A DNA stretch of 64,000 nt from Sipunculus nudus (Eukaryota > Annelida > Sipuncula > Golfingiida > Sipunculidae), in contig CM049314.1 of NCBI GenBank assembly GCA_026874595.1, positions 1,945,318-2,009,317 of the forward strand. The letters are read 5' to 3'. Below are positions 41,660 through 54,205 of the stretch, piece after piece. Below the pieces are notes generated by a model that was given only the letters and a program-made list of their open reading frames with translations, was not told the DNA's origin and searched no databases. Made by a program: the position numbers and the translations under genes. Position 1 is the stretch's first letter, and every line of letters starts with the position of its first letter.

Positions 41660-43075
41660 TATACCGGCTCAGGTGATCTAGTGTGTCAGGGGTGCTAGTA
41701 GACATATACATATACCGGCACAGGTAAACTAGTGTGTCGTGCTGTTAGAAGACATTATACTTATACCGGTTCAGGTTAACTAGCATGTCACGGTGCTAGT
41801 AGACATTACACATATACCGGCTCAGGTAAACTAGTGTGTCGGGGGTGCTAGTAGATATTTTACAAATACCTGATCAGGTAAACAAGTGTGTCGGGGGTGC
41901 TAGTAGACATTATACAAATGCCGGCTTAGGTAAACTAGTGTGTCGGGGGTGCTTGTAGACATTATATAATTACAGGCTCAGGTAAACTAGTGTGTCAGGG
42001 GTGCTTGTAAACATTATACATATACCGGCACAGGTAAACTAGTGTGTCGAGTTGCTATTAGACATTATACATGTACCCGCTCAGGTAAACTAGTTTCTCG
42101 GGGTGCTAGTAGAAATTATACATAAACAGGCTCAGGTAAACTAGTGTGTCGGGGGTGCTTGTAAACATTATACATATACCGGCACAGGTAAACTAGTGTG
42201 TCGGGGGTGCTAGTAGGCTTTAAACATATACCTGTACAGGTTAGATTTGTGGCTGATGTGCTAGTAGACAATATACATAAACCAGATCAGGTAAACTAGA
42301 GTGTCGGGGGTGCTAGTAGACATTATACATATACCTGTTCAAGTAAACTAGTGTGTCTGATGTGCTAGTAGACATACATATACCGGCTCAGGTAAGCTAG
42401 TGTGTCGGGGGTGTTAGTAGACATTATATATATACTGGCTCAGGTAAACTAGTGTGTCGTGGCGCTAGTAGACATTATACATATACCGGCTCAGGTAAAC
42501 TAGTGTATTGGGGGTGCTAGTAGACATTATACATATACCGGCTCAGGTGATCTAGTGTGTCAGGGGTGCTAGTAGACATATACATATACCGGCACAGGTA
42601 AACTAGTGTGTCGTGCTGTTAGAAGACATTATACTTATACCGGTTCAGGTTAACTAGCATGTCACGGTGCTAGTAGACATTACACATATACCGGCTCAGG
42701 TAAACTAGTGTGTCGGGGGTGCTAGTAGATATTTTACAAATACCTGATCAGGTAAACAAGTGTGTCGGGGGTGCTAGTAGACATTATACAAATGCCGGCT
42801 TAGGTAAACTAGTGTGTCGGGGGTGCTTGTAGACATTATATAATTACAGGCTCAGGTAAACTAGTGTGTCAGGGGTGCTTGTAAACATTATACATATACC
42901 GGCACAGGTAAACTAGTGTGTCGAGTTGCTATTAGACATTATACATGTACCCGCTCAGGTAAACTAGTTTCTCGGGGTGCTAGTAGAAATTATACATAAA
43001 CAGGCTCAGGTAAACTAGTGTGTCGGGGGTGCTTGTAAACATTATACATATACCGGCACAGGTAAACTAGTGTGT
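41660..43075 (+). repeat. 874-bp tandem segment
   Basis: The series starting with a CTCAGGTGATCTAG monomer and including CGTGCTGTTAG (41,738 and 42,612) is repeated at 874 bp. It recurs 1,009 bp later (43,621) inside the neighbouring 2,710-bp unit. The second 874-bp copy is cut short at about 43,075, where the 2,710-bp repeat begins. The segment 41,660-42,530 also matches about 43,543-44,410 at 1,883-bp spacing. Confidence 0.7.
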
Positions 43076-46000
43076 CGGGGTGCCAGTAGACATTAAACAT
43101 ATACCGGCTCAGGTAAACTAGTGTGTCGGGGTGCTAGTAGACATTATACATATACCGGCTGAGGTAAACTAGTGTGTCGGGGGTGCTAGTAGACATTGTA
43201 CATAAACCGGCACAGGTAAACTAGTGTGTCGGGGGTGCTAGTAGACATTATACAAATGCCGTCTCAGGTGAACTAGTGTGTCGGTGGTGTTAGTAGACAT
43301 TATACAAATGCCTGTTTAGTTAAACTAGTGTCTCGAGGGTGCTAGTAGACATTATATAAATACCGGCTCAGGTAAACTAGTGTGTCGGGGGTGCTTGTAA
43401 ACATTATACTTATACCGGCACAGGTAAACTAGTGTGTCTGATGTGCTAGTAGACATACTAGTGTATCGGGGTGTTAGAAGACATTATACATATACCGGCT
43501 CAGGTTTAGTAGTGTCTCTCGGGTACTAGTAGACATTATACATATACCGGCTCAGGTGATCTAGTGTGTCAGGGGTGCTAGTAGACATATACATATACCG
43601 GCACAGGTAAACTAGTGTGTCGTGCTGTTAGAAGACATTATACTTATACCGGTTCAGGTTAACTAGCATGTCACGGTGCTAGTAGACATTACACATATAC
43701 CGGCTCAGGTAAACTAGTGTGTCGGGGGTGCTAGTAGATATTTTACAAATACCTGATCAGGTAAACAAGTGTGTCGGGGGTGCTAGTAGACATTATACAA
43801 ATGCCGGCTTAGGTAAACTAGTGTGTCGGGGGTGCTTGTAGACATTATATAATTACAGGCTCAGGTAAACTAGTGTGTCAGGGGTGCTTGTAAACATTAT
43901 ACATATACCGGCACAGGTAAACTAGTGTGTCGAGTTGCTATTAGACATTATACATGTACCCGCTCAGGTAAACTAGTTTCTCGGGGTGCTAGTAGAAATT
44001 ATACATAAACAGGCTCAGGTAAACTAGTGTGTCGGGGGTGCTTGTAAACATTATACATATACCGGCACAGGTAAACTAGTGTGTCGGGGGTGCTAGTAGG
44101 CTTTAAACATATACCTGTACAGGTTAGATTTGTGTCTGATGTGCTAGTAGACAATATACATAAACCGGATCAGGTAAACTAGAGTGTCGGGGGTGCTAGT
44201 AGACATTATACATATACATGTTCAAGTAAACTAGTGTGTCTGATGTGCTAGTAGACATACATATACCGGCTCAGGTAAGCTAGTGTGTCGGGGGTGTTAG
44301 TAGACATTATATATATACTGGCTCAGGTAAACTAGTGTGTCGTGGCGCTAGTAGACATTATACATATACCGGCTCAGGTAAACTAGTGTATTGGGGGTGC
44401 TAGTAGACATTATACATATACCGGCTCAGGTGATCTAGTGTGTCAGGGGTGCTAGTAGACATATACATATACCGGCACAGGTAAACTAGTGTGTCGTGCT
44501 GTTAGAAGACATTATACTTATACCGGTTCAGGTTAACTAGTATGTCACGGTGCTAGTACACATTACACATATACCGGTTCAGGTAAACTAGTGTGTGGGG
44601 GTGCCATTAGACATTAAACATATACCGGCTCAGGTAAACTAGTGTGTCGGGGGTACTAGTAAACATTTTACAAATGCCGGCTCATGTAAACTAGTGTGTC
44701 GGGGTGCCAGTAGACATAAAACATATACCGGCGCAGGTAAACTAGTGTGACGGGGTGCTAGTAGACATTATACATATACCGGCTTAGGTAAACTAGTGTG
44801 TCGGGGGTGTTAGTAGACATTGTACATAAACCGGCTCAGGTAAACTAGTGTGTCGGGGGTGCTAGTAGACATTATACAAATGCTGGCTCTGGTAAACTAG
44901 TGTGTCGGGGTGCTAGTAGACATTAAACATATACCGGCTCAGGTAAACCAGTTTGTCGGGGGTGCTAGTAGACATTATACATATACCGGCTCATGTAAAC
45001 TAGTGTGTCTGGGGTGCTAGTAGACATTATACATAAACCGGATCAGGTAAACTAGTGTGTCGGGGGTGCTAGTAGACATAATACATATACCTGTACAGGT
45101 AAATTAGTGTGTCTGATGTGCTTGTAGACATTAAACATATACCTGTACAGGTAAACTAGTGTGTCGGGGGTGCTAATAGACATTATACATATACCGGCTC
45201 AGGTAAACTAGTGTGTCGTGGCGGTAGTAGACATTATACATATACTGGCTCAGGTAAATTAGTGCGTCTGATGTGCTAGTACACATTATACATAAACCGG
45301 CTCAGGTAAACTAGTGTGCCAGGGGGGATAGTAGACATTATACTTATACCTGTACAGGTAAACTTGTGTGTCGGGGGTGCTAGTAGACATAATACATATA
45401 CTTGCTCAGGTAAACTAGTGTGTCGTAGCGCTAGTAGACATTATACATATACCGGCTCAGGTAAACTAGTGTATCGAGGGTGCTAGTAGACATTTTACAA
45501 ATACCGGCTCAGGTAAACTAGTATGTCGGGGGTGCTAGTAGACATTATATAAATGCCGCCTTAGGTAAACTAGTGTGTCGGGGGTGCTAGTAGACATTAT
45601 ATAAATACAGGCTCAGGTAAACTAGTGTGTCGGGGGTGCTTGTAAACATTATACATATACTGGCACAGGTAAACTAGTGTGTCGGGTTGCTATTAGACAT
45701 TATACATGTACCCGCTCAGGTAAACTAGTGTGTCGGGGGTACTAGTAAACATTTTACAAATGCCGGCTCAGGTAAACTAGTGTGTCGGGGTGCCAGTAGA
45801 CATTAAACATATACCGGCTCAGGTAAACTAGTGTGTCGGGGTGCTAGTAGACATTATACATATACCGGCTGAGGTAAACTAGTGTGTCGGGGGTGCTAGT
45901 AGACATTGTACATAAACCGGCACAGGTAAACTAGTGTGTCGGGGGTGCTAGTAGACATTATACAAATGCCGTCTCAGGTGAACTAGTGTGTCGGTGGTGT

Positions 46001-48190
46001 TAGTAGACATTATACAAATGCCTGTTTAGTTAAACTAGTGTCTCGAGGGTGCTAGTAGACATTATATAAATACCGGCTCAGGTAAACTAGTGTGTCGGGG
46101 GTGCTTGTAAACATTATACTTATACCGGCACAGGTAAACTAGTGTGTCTGATGTGCTAGTAGACATACTAGTGTATCGGGGTGTTAGAAGACATTATACA
46201 TATACCGGCTCAGGTTTAGTAGTGTCTCTCGGGTACTAGTAGACATTATACATATACCGGCTCAGGTGATCTAGTGTGTCAGGGGTGCTAGTAGACATAT
46301 ACATATACCGGCACAGGTAAACTAGTGTGTCGTGCTGTTAGAAGACATTATACTTATACCGGTTCAGGTTAACTAGCATGTCACGGTGCTAGTAGACATT
46401 ACACATATACCGGCTCAGGTAAACTAGTGTGTCGGGGGTGCTAGTAGATATTTTACAAATACCTGATCAGGTAAACAAGTGTGTCGGGGGTGCTAGTAGA
46501 CATTATACAAATGCCGGCTTAGGTAAACTAGTGTGTCGGGGGTGCTAGTAGACATTATATAATTACAGGCTCAGGTAAACTAGTGTGTCAGGGGTGCTTG
46601 TAAACATTATACATATACCGGCACAGGTAAACTAGTGTGTCGAGATGCTATTAGACATTATACATGTACCCGCTCAGGTAAACTAGTTTCTCGGGGTGCT
46701 AGTAGAAATTATACATAAACAGCCTCAGGTAAACTAGTGTGTCGGGGGTGCTTGTAAACATTATACATATACCGGCACAGGTAAACTAGTGTGTCGGGGG
46801 TGCTAGTAGGCTTTAAACATATACCTGTACAGGTAAGATTTGTGTCTGATGTGCTAGTAGACAATATACATAAACCGGATCAGGTAAACTAGAGTGTCGG
46901 GGGTGCTAGTAGACATTATACATATACCTGTTCAAGTAAACTAGTGTGTCTGATGTGCTAGTAGACATACATATACCGGCTCAGGTAAGCTAGTGTGTCG
47001 GGGGTGTAAGTAGACATTATATATATACTGGCTCAGGTAAACTAGTGTGTCGTGGCGCTAGTAGACATTATACATATACCGGCTCAGGTAAACTAGTGTA
47101 TTGGGGGTGCTAGTAGACATTATACATATACCGGCTCAGGTGATCTAGTGTGTCAGGGGTGCTAGTAGACATATACATATACCGGCACAGGTAAACTAGT
47201 GTGTCGTGCTGTTAGAAGACATTATACTTATACCGGTTCAGGTTAACTAGTATGTCACGGTGCTAGTACACATTACACATATACCGGTTCAGGTAAACTA
47301 GTGTGTGGGGGTGCCATTAGACATTAAACATATACCGGCTCAGGTAAACTAGTGTGTCGGGGGTACTAGTAAACATTTTACAAATGCCGGCTCATGTAAA
47401 CTAGTGTGTCGGGGTGCCAGTAGACATAAAACATATACCGGCGCAGGTAAACTAGTGTGACGGGGTGCTAGTAGACATTATACATATACCGGCTTAGGTA
47501 AACTAGTGTGTCGGGGGTGTTAGTAGACATTGTACATAAAGCGGCTCAGGTAAACTAGTGTGTCGGGGGTGCTAGTAGACATTATACAAATGCTGGCTCT
47601 GGTAAACTAGTGTGTCGGGGTGCTAGTAGACATTAAACATATACCGGCTCAGGTAAACCAGTTTGTCGGGGGTGCTAGTAGACATTATACATATACCGGC
47701 TCAGGTAAACTAGTGTGTCTGGGGTGCTAGTAGACATTATACATAAACCGGATCAGGTAAACTAGTGTGTCGGGGGTGCTAGTAGACATAATACATATAC
47801 CTGTACAGGTAAATTAGTGTGTCTGATGTGCTTGTAGACATTAAACATATACCTGTACAGGTAAACTAGTGTTTCGGGGGTGCTAATAGACATTATACAT
47901 ATACCGGCTCAGGTAAACTAGTGTGTCGTGGCGGTAGTAGACATTATACATATACTGGCTCAGGTAAATTAGTGCGTCTGATGTGCTAGTAGACATTATA
48001 CATAAACCGGCTCAGGTAAACTAGTGTGCCAGGGGGGATAGTAGACATTATACTTATACCTGTACAGGTAAACTTGTGTGTCGGGGGTGCTAGTAGACAT
48101 AATACATATACTTGCTCAGGTAAACTAGTGTGTCGTAGCGCTAGTAGACATTATACATATACCGGCTCAGGTAAACTAGTGTATCGAGGG
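43075..48190 (+). repeat. 2,710-bp higher-order repeat, two copies
   Basis: Copies run about 43,075-45,480 and 45,785-48,190. Several markers show the same shift: TGCCAGTAGAC at 43,081/45,791, CGTGCTGTTAG at 43,621/46,331 and 44,495/47,205, and the truncated GTAGACATACTAGTGT monomer at 43,449/46,159. About 300 bp between the copies (45,481-45,784) are monomers found in other blocks, such as those near 16.2-16.4 kb and 41 kb. Differences between copies are few, for example ACACATTATAC near 45,281 against AGACATTATAC. Confidence 0.83.
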
Positions 48191-51100
48191 TGCTAGTAGA
48201 CATTATACATATACTGGCTCAGGTAAACTAGTGTGTCTGGGGTGCTAGTAGAATTTAAACATATACCGGCTCAGGTTAACGAGTATATCACTGGTGCTAG
48301 TAGACATATTCATATACCGGCTCAGGTAAATTAGTTTGTCTGGGGTGCTAGTAGACATTATACATATACCGGCATAGGTGAACTAGTGTGTCGGGGTGTT
48401 ACTAGACATTATACATATACCAGCACACTTAAACTAGTGTGTCTGGGGGGCTAGTAGACATTATATATGTACCGGCTCAGGTGAACTAGTATGTCAGGGG
48501 TGCTAGTAGACATTATACATTTACCGGCTCAGGTTAAGTAGTGTCTCTGGGATTCTAGTAGACATTATACATATACCGGCACAGGTGATCTAGTGTGTCA
48601 GGGGTGCTAGTAGACATTATACATATACCAGCACTGGTAAACAAGTGTGTCTGGGGGCTAGTATACATTATACATATACCGGCACAGCTAAACTAGTGTG
48701 TCGGGTTGCTATTAGACATAATACATGTACCCGCTCAGGTAAACTAGTGTGTCGGGGTGCTAGTAGAAATTATACATAAACAGGCTCAGGTAAACCGGTG
48801 TGTCGTGGTGCTAGTAGACATTATACATATACCGGCTCAGTTAAATTGGTGTGTCAGTGGTGCTAGAAGACATTTTACAAATACCGGCTCAGGTAAACTA
48901 GTGTGTCGGGGAAGCTAGTTGACAACATACAAATGCCGGCTCAAGTAAACTAGTGTGCCGTGGTGCTAGTAGACATTAAACAAATCCGGCACAGGCAAAC
49001 TAGTGTGTCGGGGGTGCTAGTAGACATTATACATATACCGGCTGAGGTAAACTAGACTGTCTATGGGATGATAGTAGACATTATACATAAACAGGCTCAG
49101 GTAAACTAGTGTGTCTTGGGTGCAAGTAGACATTATACATATACCTGTACAGGTAATCTAATGTCTGATGTGCTAGTAGACATTATACATAAACCGGCTC
49201 AGGTAAACTAGTGTGTCGGGGGTGCTAATAGACATTATACATATATTGGCTCAGGTAAACTAGTGTGTCGGGGGTGCTAGTAGACATTAAACATATACCG
49301 GCTCAGGTAAACGAGTGTGTCACTGGTGCTAGTAGACATATACATATACCGGCTCAGGTAAACTAGTGTGTCTGGGGTGCTAGTGGACATTATACATATA
49401 CCGGCACAGGTTAAGTAGTGTCTCTGGGATGCTAGTAGACATTATACATATATCGGCACAGGTGAACTAGTGTGTCAGGGGTGCTAGTAGACATTATACA
49501 TGTATCCGCTCAGGTAAACTAGTGTGTCGTGCTGTTAGTAGACATTATACTTATACCGGCTCAGGAAAACTAGTGAGTCGGGGGTGCTTGTAAACATTAT
49601 ACATATACCGGCACAGCTAAACTAGTGTGTCGGGTTGCTATTAGACATAATACATGTACCCGCTCAGGTAAACTAGTGTGTCGGGGTGCTAGTAGAAATT
49701 ATACACAAACAGGCTCAGGTAAACTAGTGTGTCACGGGTGCTAGTACACATTATAGATATACTGACACAGGAAAACTAGGGTGTCGGGGATGCAAGTAGA
49801 CATTATACATATACCGGCTCAGGTAAACTAGTGTATCGCGGTGCTAGTAGACATTTTACAAATACCGGCTCAGGTAAACTAGTATGTCGGGGTTGCTAGT
49901 AGACATTATATAAATGCCCCCTTAGGTAAACTAGTGTGTCGGGGGTGCTTGTAAACATTATACATATACCGGCACAGGTAAACTAGTGTGTCGGGTTGCT
50001 ATTAGACATTATACATGTACCCGCTCAGGTAAACTAGTGTGTCGGGGGTACTAGTAAACATTTTACAAATGCCGGCTCAGGTAAACTAGTGTGTCGGGGT
50101 GCCAGTAGACATTAAACATATACCGGCTCAGGTAAACTAGTGTGTCGGGGTGCTAGTAGACATTATACATATACCGGCTGAGGTAAACTAGTGTGTCGGG
50201 GGTGCTAGTAGACATTGTACATAAACCGGCACAGGTAAACTAGTGTGTCGGGGGTGCTAGTAGACATTATACAAATGCCGGCTCAGGTGAACTAGTGTGT
50301 CGGTGGTGCTAGTAGACATTATACAAATGCCGGTTTAGTTAAACTAGTGTCTCGAGGGTGCTAGTAGACTAAAATAAATACCGGCTCAGGTAAACTAGTG
50401 TGTCGGGGGTGCTTGTAAACATTATACTTATACCGGCACAGGTAAACTAGTGTGTCTGATGTGCTAGTAGACATACTAGTGTGTCGGGGTGTTAGAAGAC
50501 ATTATACATATACCGGCTCAGGTTAAGTAGTGTCTCTCGGGTACTAGTAGACATTATACATATACCGGCTCAGGTGATCTAGTGTGTCAGGGGTGCTAGT
50601 AGACATATACATATACCGGCACAGGTAAACTAGTGTGTCGTGCTGTTAGAAGACATTATACTTATACCGGTTCAGGTTAACTAGCATGTCACGGTGCTAG
50701 TAGACATTACACATATACCGGCTCAGGTAAACTAGTGTGTCGGGGGTGCTAGTAGATATTTTACAAATACCTGATCAGGTAAACAAGTGTGTCGGGGGTG
50801 CTAGTAGACATTATACAAATGCCGGCTTAGGTAAACTAGTGTGTCGGGGGTGCTAGTAGACATTATATAATTACAGGCTCAGGTAAACTAGTGTGTCAGG
50901 GGTGCTTGTAAACATTATACATATACCGGCACAGGTAAACTAGTGTGTCGAGTTGCTATTAGACATTATACATGTACCCGCTCAGGTAAACTAGTGTCTC
51001 GGGGTGCTAGTAGAAATTATACATAAACAGGCTCAGGTAAACTAGTGTGTCGGGGGTGCTTGTAAACATTATACATATACCGGCACAGGTAAACTAGTGT

Positions 51101-52905
51101 GTCGGGGGTGCTAGTAGGCTTTAAACAAATACCTGTACAGGTAAGATTTGTGTCTGATGTGCTAGTAGACAATATACATAAAAACCGGATCAGGTAAACT
51201 AGAGTGTCGGGGGTGCTAGTAGACATTATACATATACCTGTACAAGTAAACTAGTGTGTCTGATGTGCTAGTAGACATACATATACCGGCTCAGGTAAGC
51301 TAGTGTGTCGGGGGTGTTAGTAGACATTATATATATACTGGCTCAGGTAAACTAGTGTGTCGTGGCGCTAGTAGACATTATACATATACCGGCTCAGGTA
51401 AACTAGTGTATTGGGGGTGCTAGTAGACATTATACATATACTGGCTCAGGTAAACTAGTGTGTCTGGGGTGCTAGTAGACATTATACATATACCGGCACA
51501 GGTGAACCAGTGTATCGGGGTGTTAGAAGACATTATACATATACCGGCTCAGGTAAACTAGTGTCTCTGGGGTGCTAGTAGACATTATACATATACCGGC
51601 TCAGGTTAACTAGTGTGTCAGGGGTGCTAGTAGACATATACATATACCGGCAGAGGTAAACTAGTGTATCGTGCTGTTAGTAGACATAATACTTATACCG
51701 GTTCAGGTAAACTAGTATATCGTGGTGCTAGTAGACATTATACATATACCGGCTTAGGTAAACTAGTGTGTCGGGGGTGCTAGTAGATATTTTACAAATA
51801 CCTGCTCAGGTAAACTAGTGTGTCGGGGGTGCTAGTCGACATCATACAAATGCCGGTTCAGGTAAACTAGTGGGTGGGGGTGCCATTAGACATTAAACAT
51901 ATACCGGCTCAGGTAAACTAGTGTGTCGGGGCTGCTAGTAGACATTATACATATACCGGCTGAGGTAAACTAGTGTGTCTGGGGTGATAGTAGACATTAT
52001 ACATAAACCGGCTCAGGTAAATTAGTGTGTCGGGGGTCTAGTAGACATAATACATATACCTGTACAGGTAAACTAGTGTGTCTGATGTGCTAGTAGACAT
52101 TATACATAAACCAACTCAGGTAAACTAGTGTGTCGGGGGTGCTAGTAAACATTTTACAAATGCCGGCTCATTTAAACTAGTGTGTCCGGGTGCCAGTAGA
52201 CATTAAACATATACCGGCTCAGGTAAACTAGTGTGTCGGGGGTGCTAGTAGACATTATACATATACCGGCTCAGGTGATCTAGTGTGTCAGGGGTGCTAG
52301 TAGACATATACATATACCGGCACAGGTAAACTAGTGTGTCGTGCTGTTAGAAGACATTATACTTATACCGGTTCAGGTTAACTAGCATGTCACGGTGCTA
52401 GTAGACATTACACATATACCGGCTCAGGTAAACTAGTGTGTCGGGGGTGCTAGTAGATATTTTACAAATACCTGATCAGGTAAACAAGTGTGTCGGGGGT
52501 GCTAGTAGACATTATACAAATGCCGGCTTAGGTAAACTAGTGTGTCGGGGGTGCTAGGAGACATTATATAATTACAGGCTCAGGTAAACTAGTGTGTCAG
52601 GGGTGCTTGTAAACATTATACATATACCGGCACAGGTAAACTAGTGTGTCGAGTTGCTATTAGACATTATACATGTACCCGCTCAGGTAAACTAGTGTCT
52701 CGGGGTGCTAGTAGAAATTATACATAAACAGGCTCAGGTAAACTAGTGTGTCGGGGGTGCTTGTAAACATTATACATATACCGGCACAGGTAAACTAGTG
52801 TGTCGGGGGTGCTAGTAGGCTTTAAACATATACCTGTACAGGTAAGATTTGTGTCTGATGTGCTAGTAGACAATATACATAAACCGGATCAGGTAAACTA
52901 GAGTG
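48108..52905 (+). repeat. 4.7-kb block, partner of 30,836-35,530
   Basis: This is the downstream copy of the block at 30.8-35.5 kb, offset by 17.27-17.37 kb. Relative to its partner it has about 100 extra bases near 51,490-51,590 (a GTGAACCAGTGTATCGGGG monomer and its neighbour). It also has private substitutions such as GACTAAAATAAATACC near 50,368. Its left end overlaps the second 2,710-bp copy by a short stretch, because both contain the same ordered monomers. Confidence 0.82.
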
Positions 52906-54205
52906 TCGGGGGTGCTAGTAGACATTATACATATACCTGTACAAGTAAACTAGTGTGTCTGATATGCTAGTAGACATACATATACCGGCTCAGGTAAGTT
53001 AGTGTGTCGGGGGTGTTAGTAGACATTATATATATACTGGCTCAGGTAAACTAGTGTGTCGTGGCGCTAGTAGACATTATACATATACCGGCTCAGGTAA
53101 ACTAGTGTATTGGGGGTGCTAGTAGACATTATACATATACTGGCTCAGGTAAACTAGTGTGTCTGGGGTGCTAGTAGACATTATACATATACCGGCACAG
53201 GTGAACCAGTGTATCGGGGTGTTAGAAGACATTATACATATACCGGCTCAGGTAAACTAGTGTCTCTGGGGTGCTAGTAGACATTATATATATACCGGCT
53301 CAGGTTAACTAGTGTGTCGGGGGTGCTAGTAGACATTAAACATATACCGGTACAGTTGAACCAGTGTATCGGGGTGTTAGAAGACATTATACATATACCG
53401 GCTTAGGTTACGTAGTGTCTCTGGGGTGCTAGTAGACATTATACATATCCCGACTCAGGTAAACTAGTATGTCAGGGGTGCTAGTAGACATTATACATAT
53501 ACCGGCACAGGTAAACTAGTGTGTCGGGGGTGCTAGTAGGCTTTAAACATATACCTGTACAGGTAAGATTTGTGTCTGATGTGCTAGTAGACAATATACA
53601 TAAACCGGATCAGGTAAACTAGAGTGTCGGGGTGCTAGTAGACATTATACATATACCTGTACAAGTAAACTAGTGTGTCTGATATGCTAGTAGACATACA
53701 TATACCGGCTCAGGTAAGTAAGTGTGTCGGGGGTGTTAGTAGACATTATATATATACTGGCTCAGGTAAACTAGTGTGTCGTGGCGCTAGTAGACATTAT
53801 ACATATACCGGCTCAGGTAAACTAGTGTATTGGGGGTGCTAGTAGACATTATACATATACTGGCTCAGGTAAACTAGTGTGTCTGGGGTGCTAGTAGACA
53901 TTATACATATACCGGCACAGGTGAACCAGTGTATCGGGGTGTTAGAAGACATTATACATATACCGGCTCAGGTAAACTAGTGTCTCTGGGGTGCTAGTAG
54001 ACATTATACATATACCGGCTCAGGTTAACTAGTGTGTCGGGGGTGCTAGTAGACATTAAACATATACCGGTACAGTTGAACCAGTGTATCGGGGTGTTAG
54101 AAGACATTATACATATACCGGCTTAGGTTACGTAGTGTCTCTGGGGTGCTAGTAGACATTATACATATACCGGCTCAGGTTAACTAGTGTGTCGGGGGTG
54201 CTAGT
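52765..54205 (+). repeat. 720-bp higher-order tandem duplication
   Basis: Two adjacent copies, about 52,765-53,485 and 53,486-54,205, match closely. GCTAGTAGGCTTT is at 52,811 and 53,532 (721 bp), and GTGAACCAGT at 53,201 and 53,921 (720 bp); one G is lost from a G run in the second copy near 53,630. Other differences noticed are AAGTTAGTG/AAGTAAGTG near 52,999/53,719 and ATTATATATATACC/ATTATACATATACC near 53,285/54,005. Confidence 0.85.

Noticed and set aside
33746-51226. Matching 69-residue minus-strand frames at 33,746-33,955 and 51,017-51,226
   Set aside because: They correspond through the 17.27-kb satellite duplication and consist only of translated monomers.
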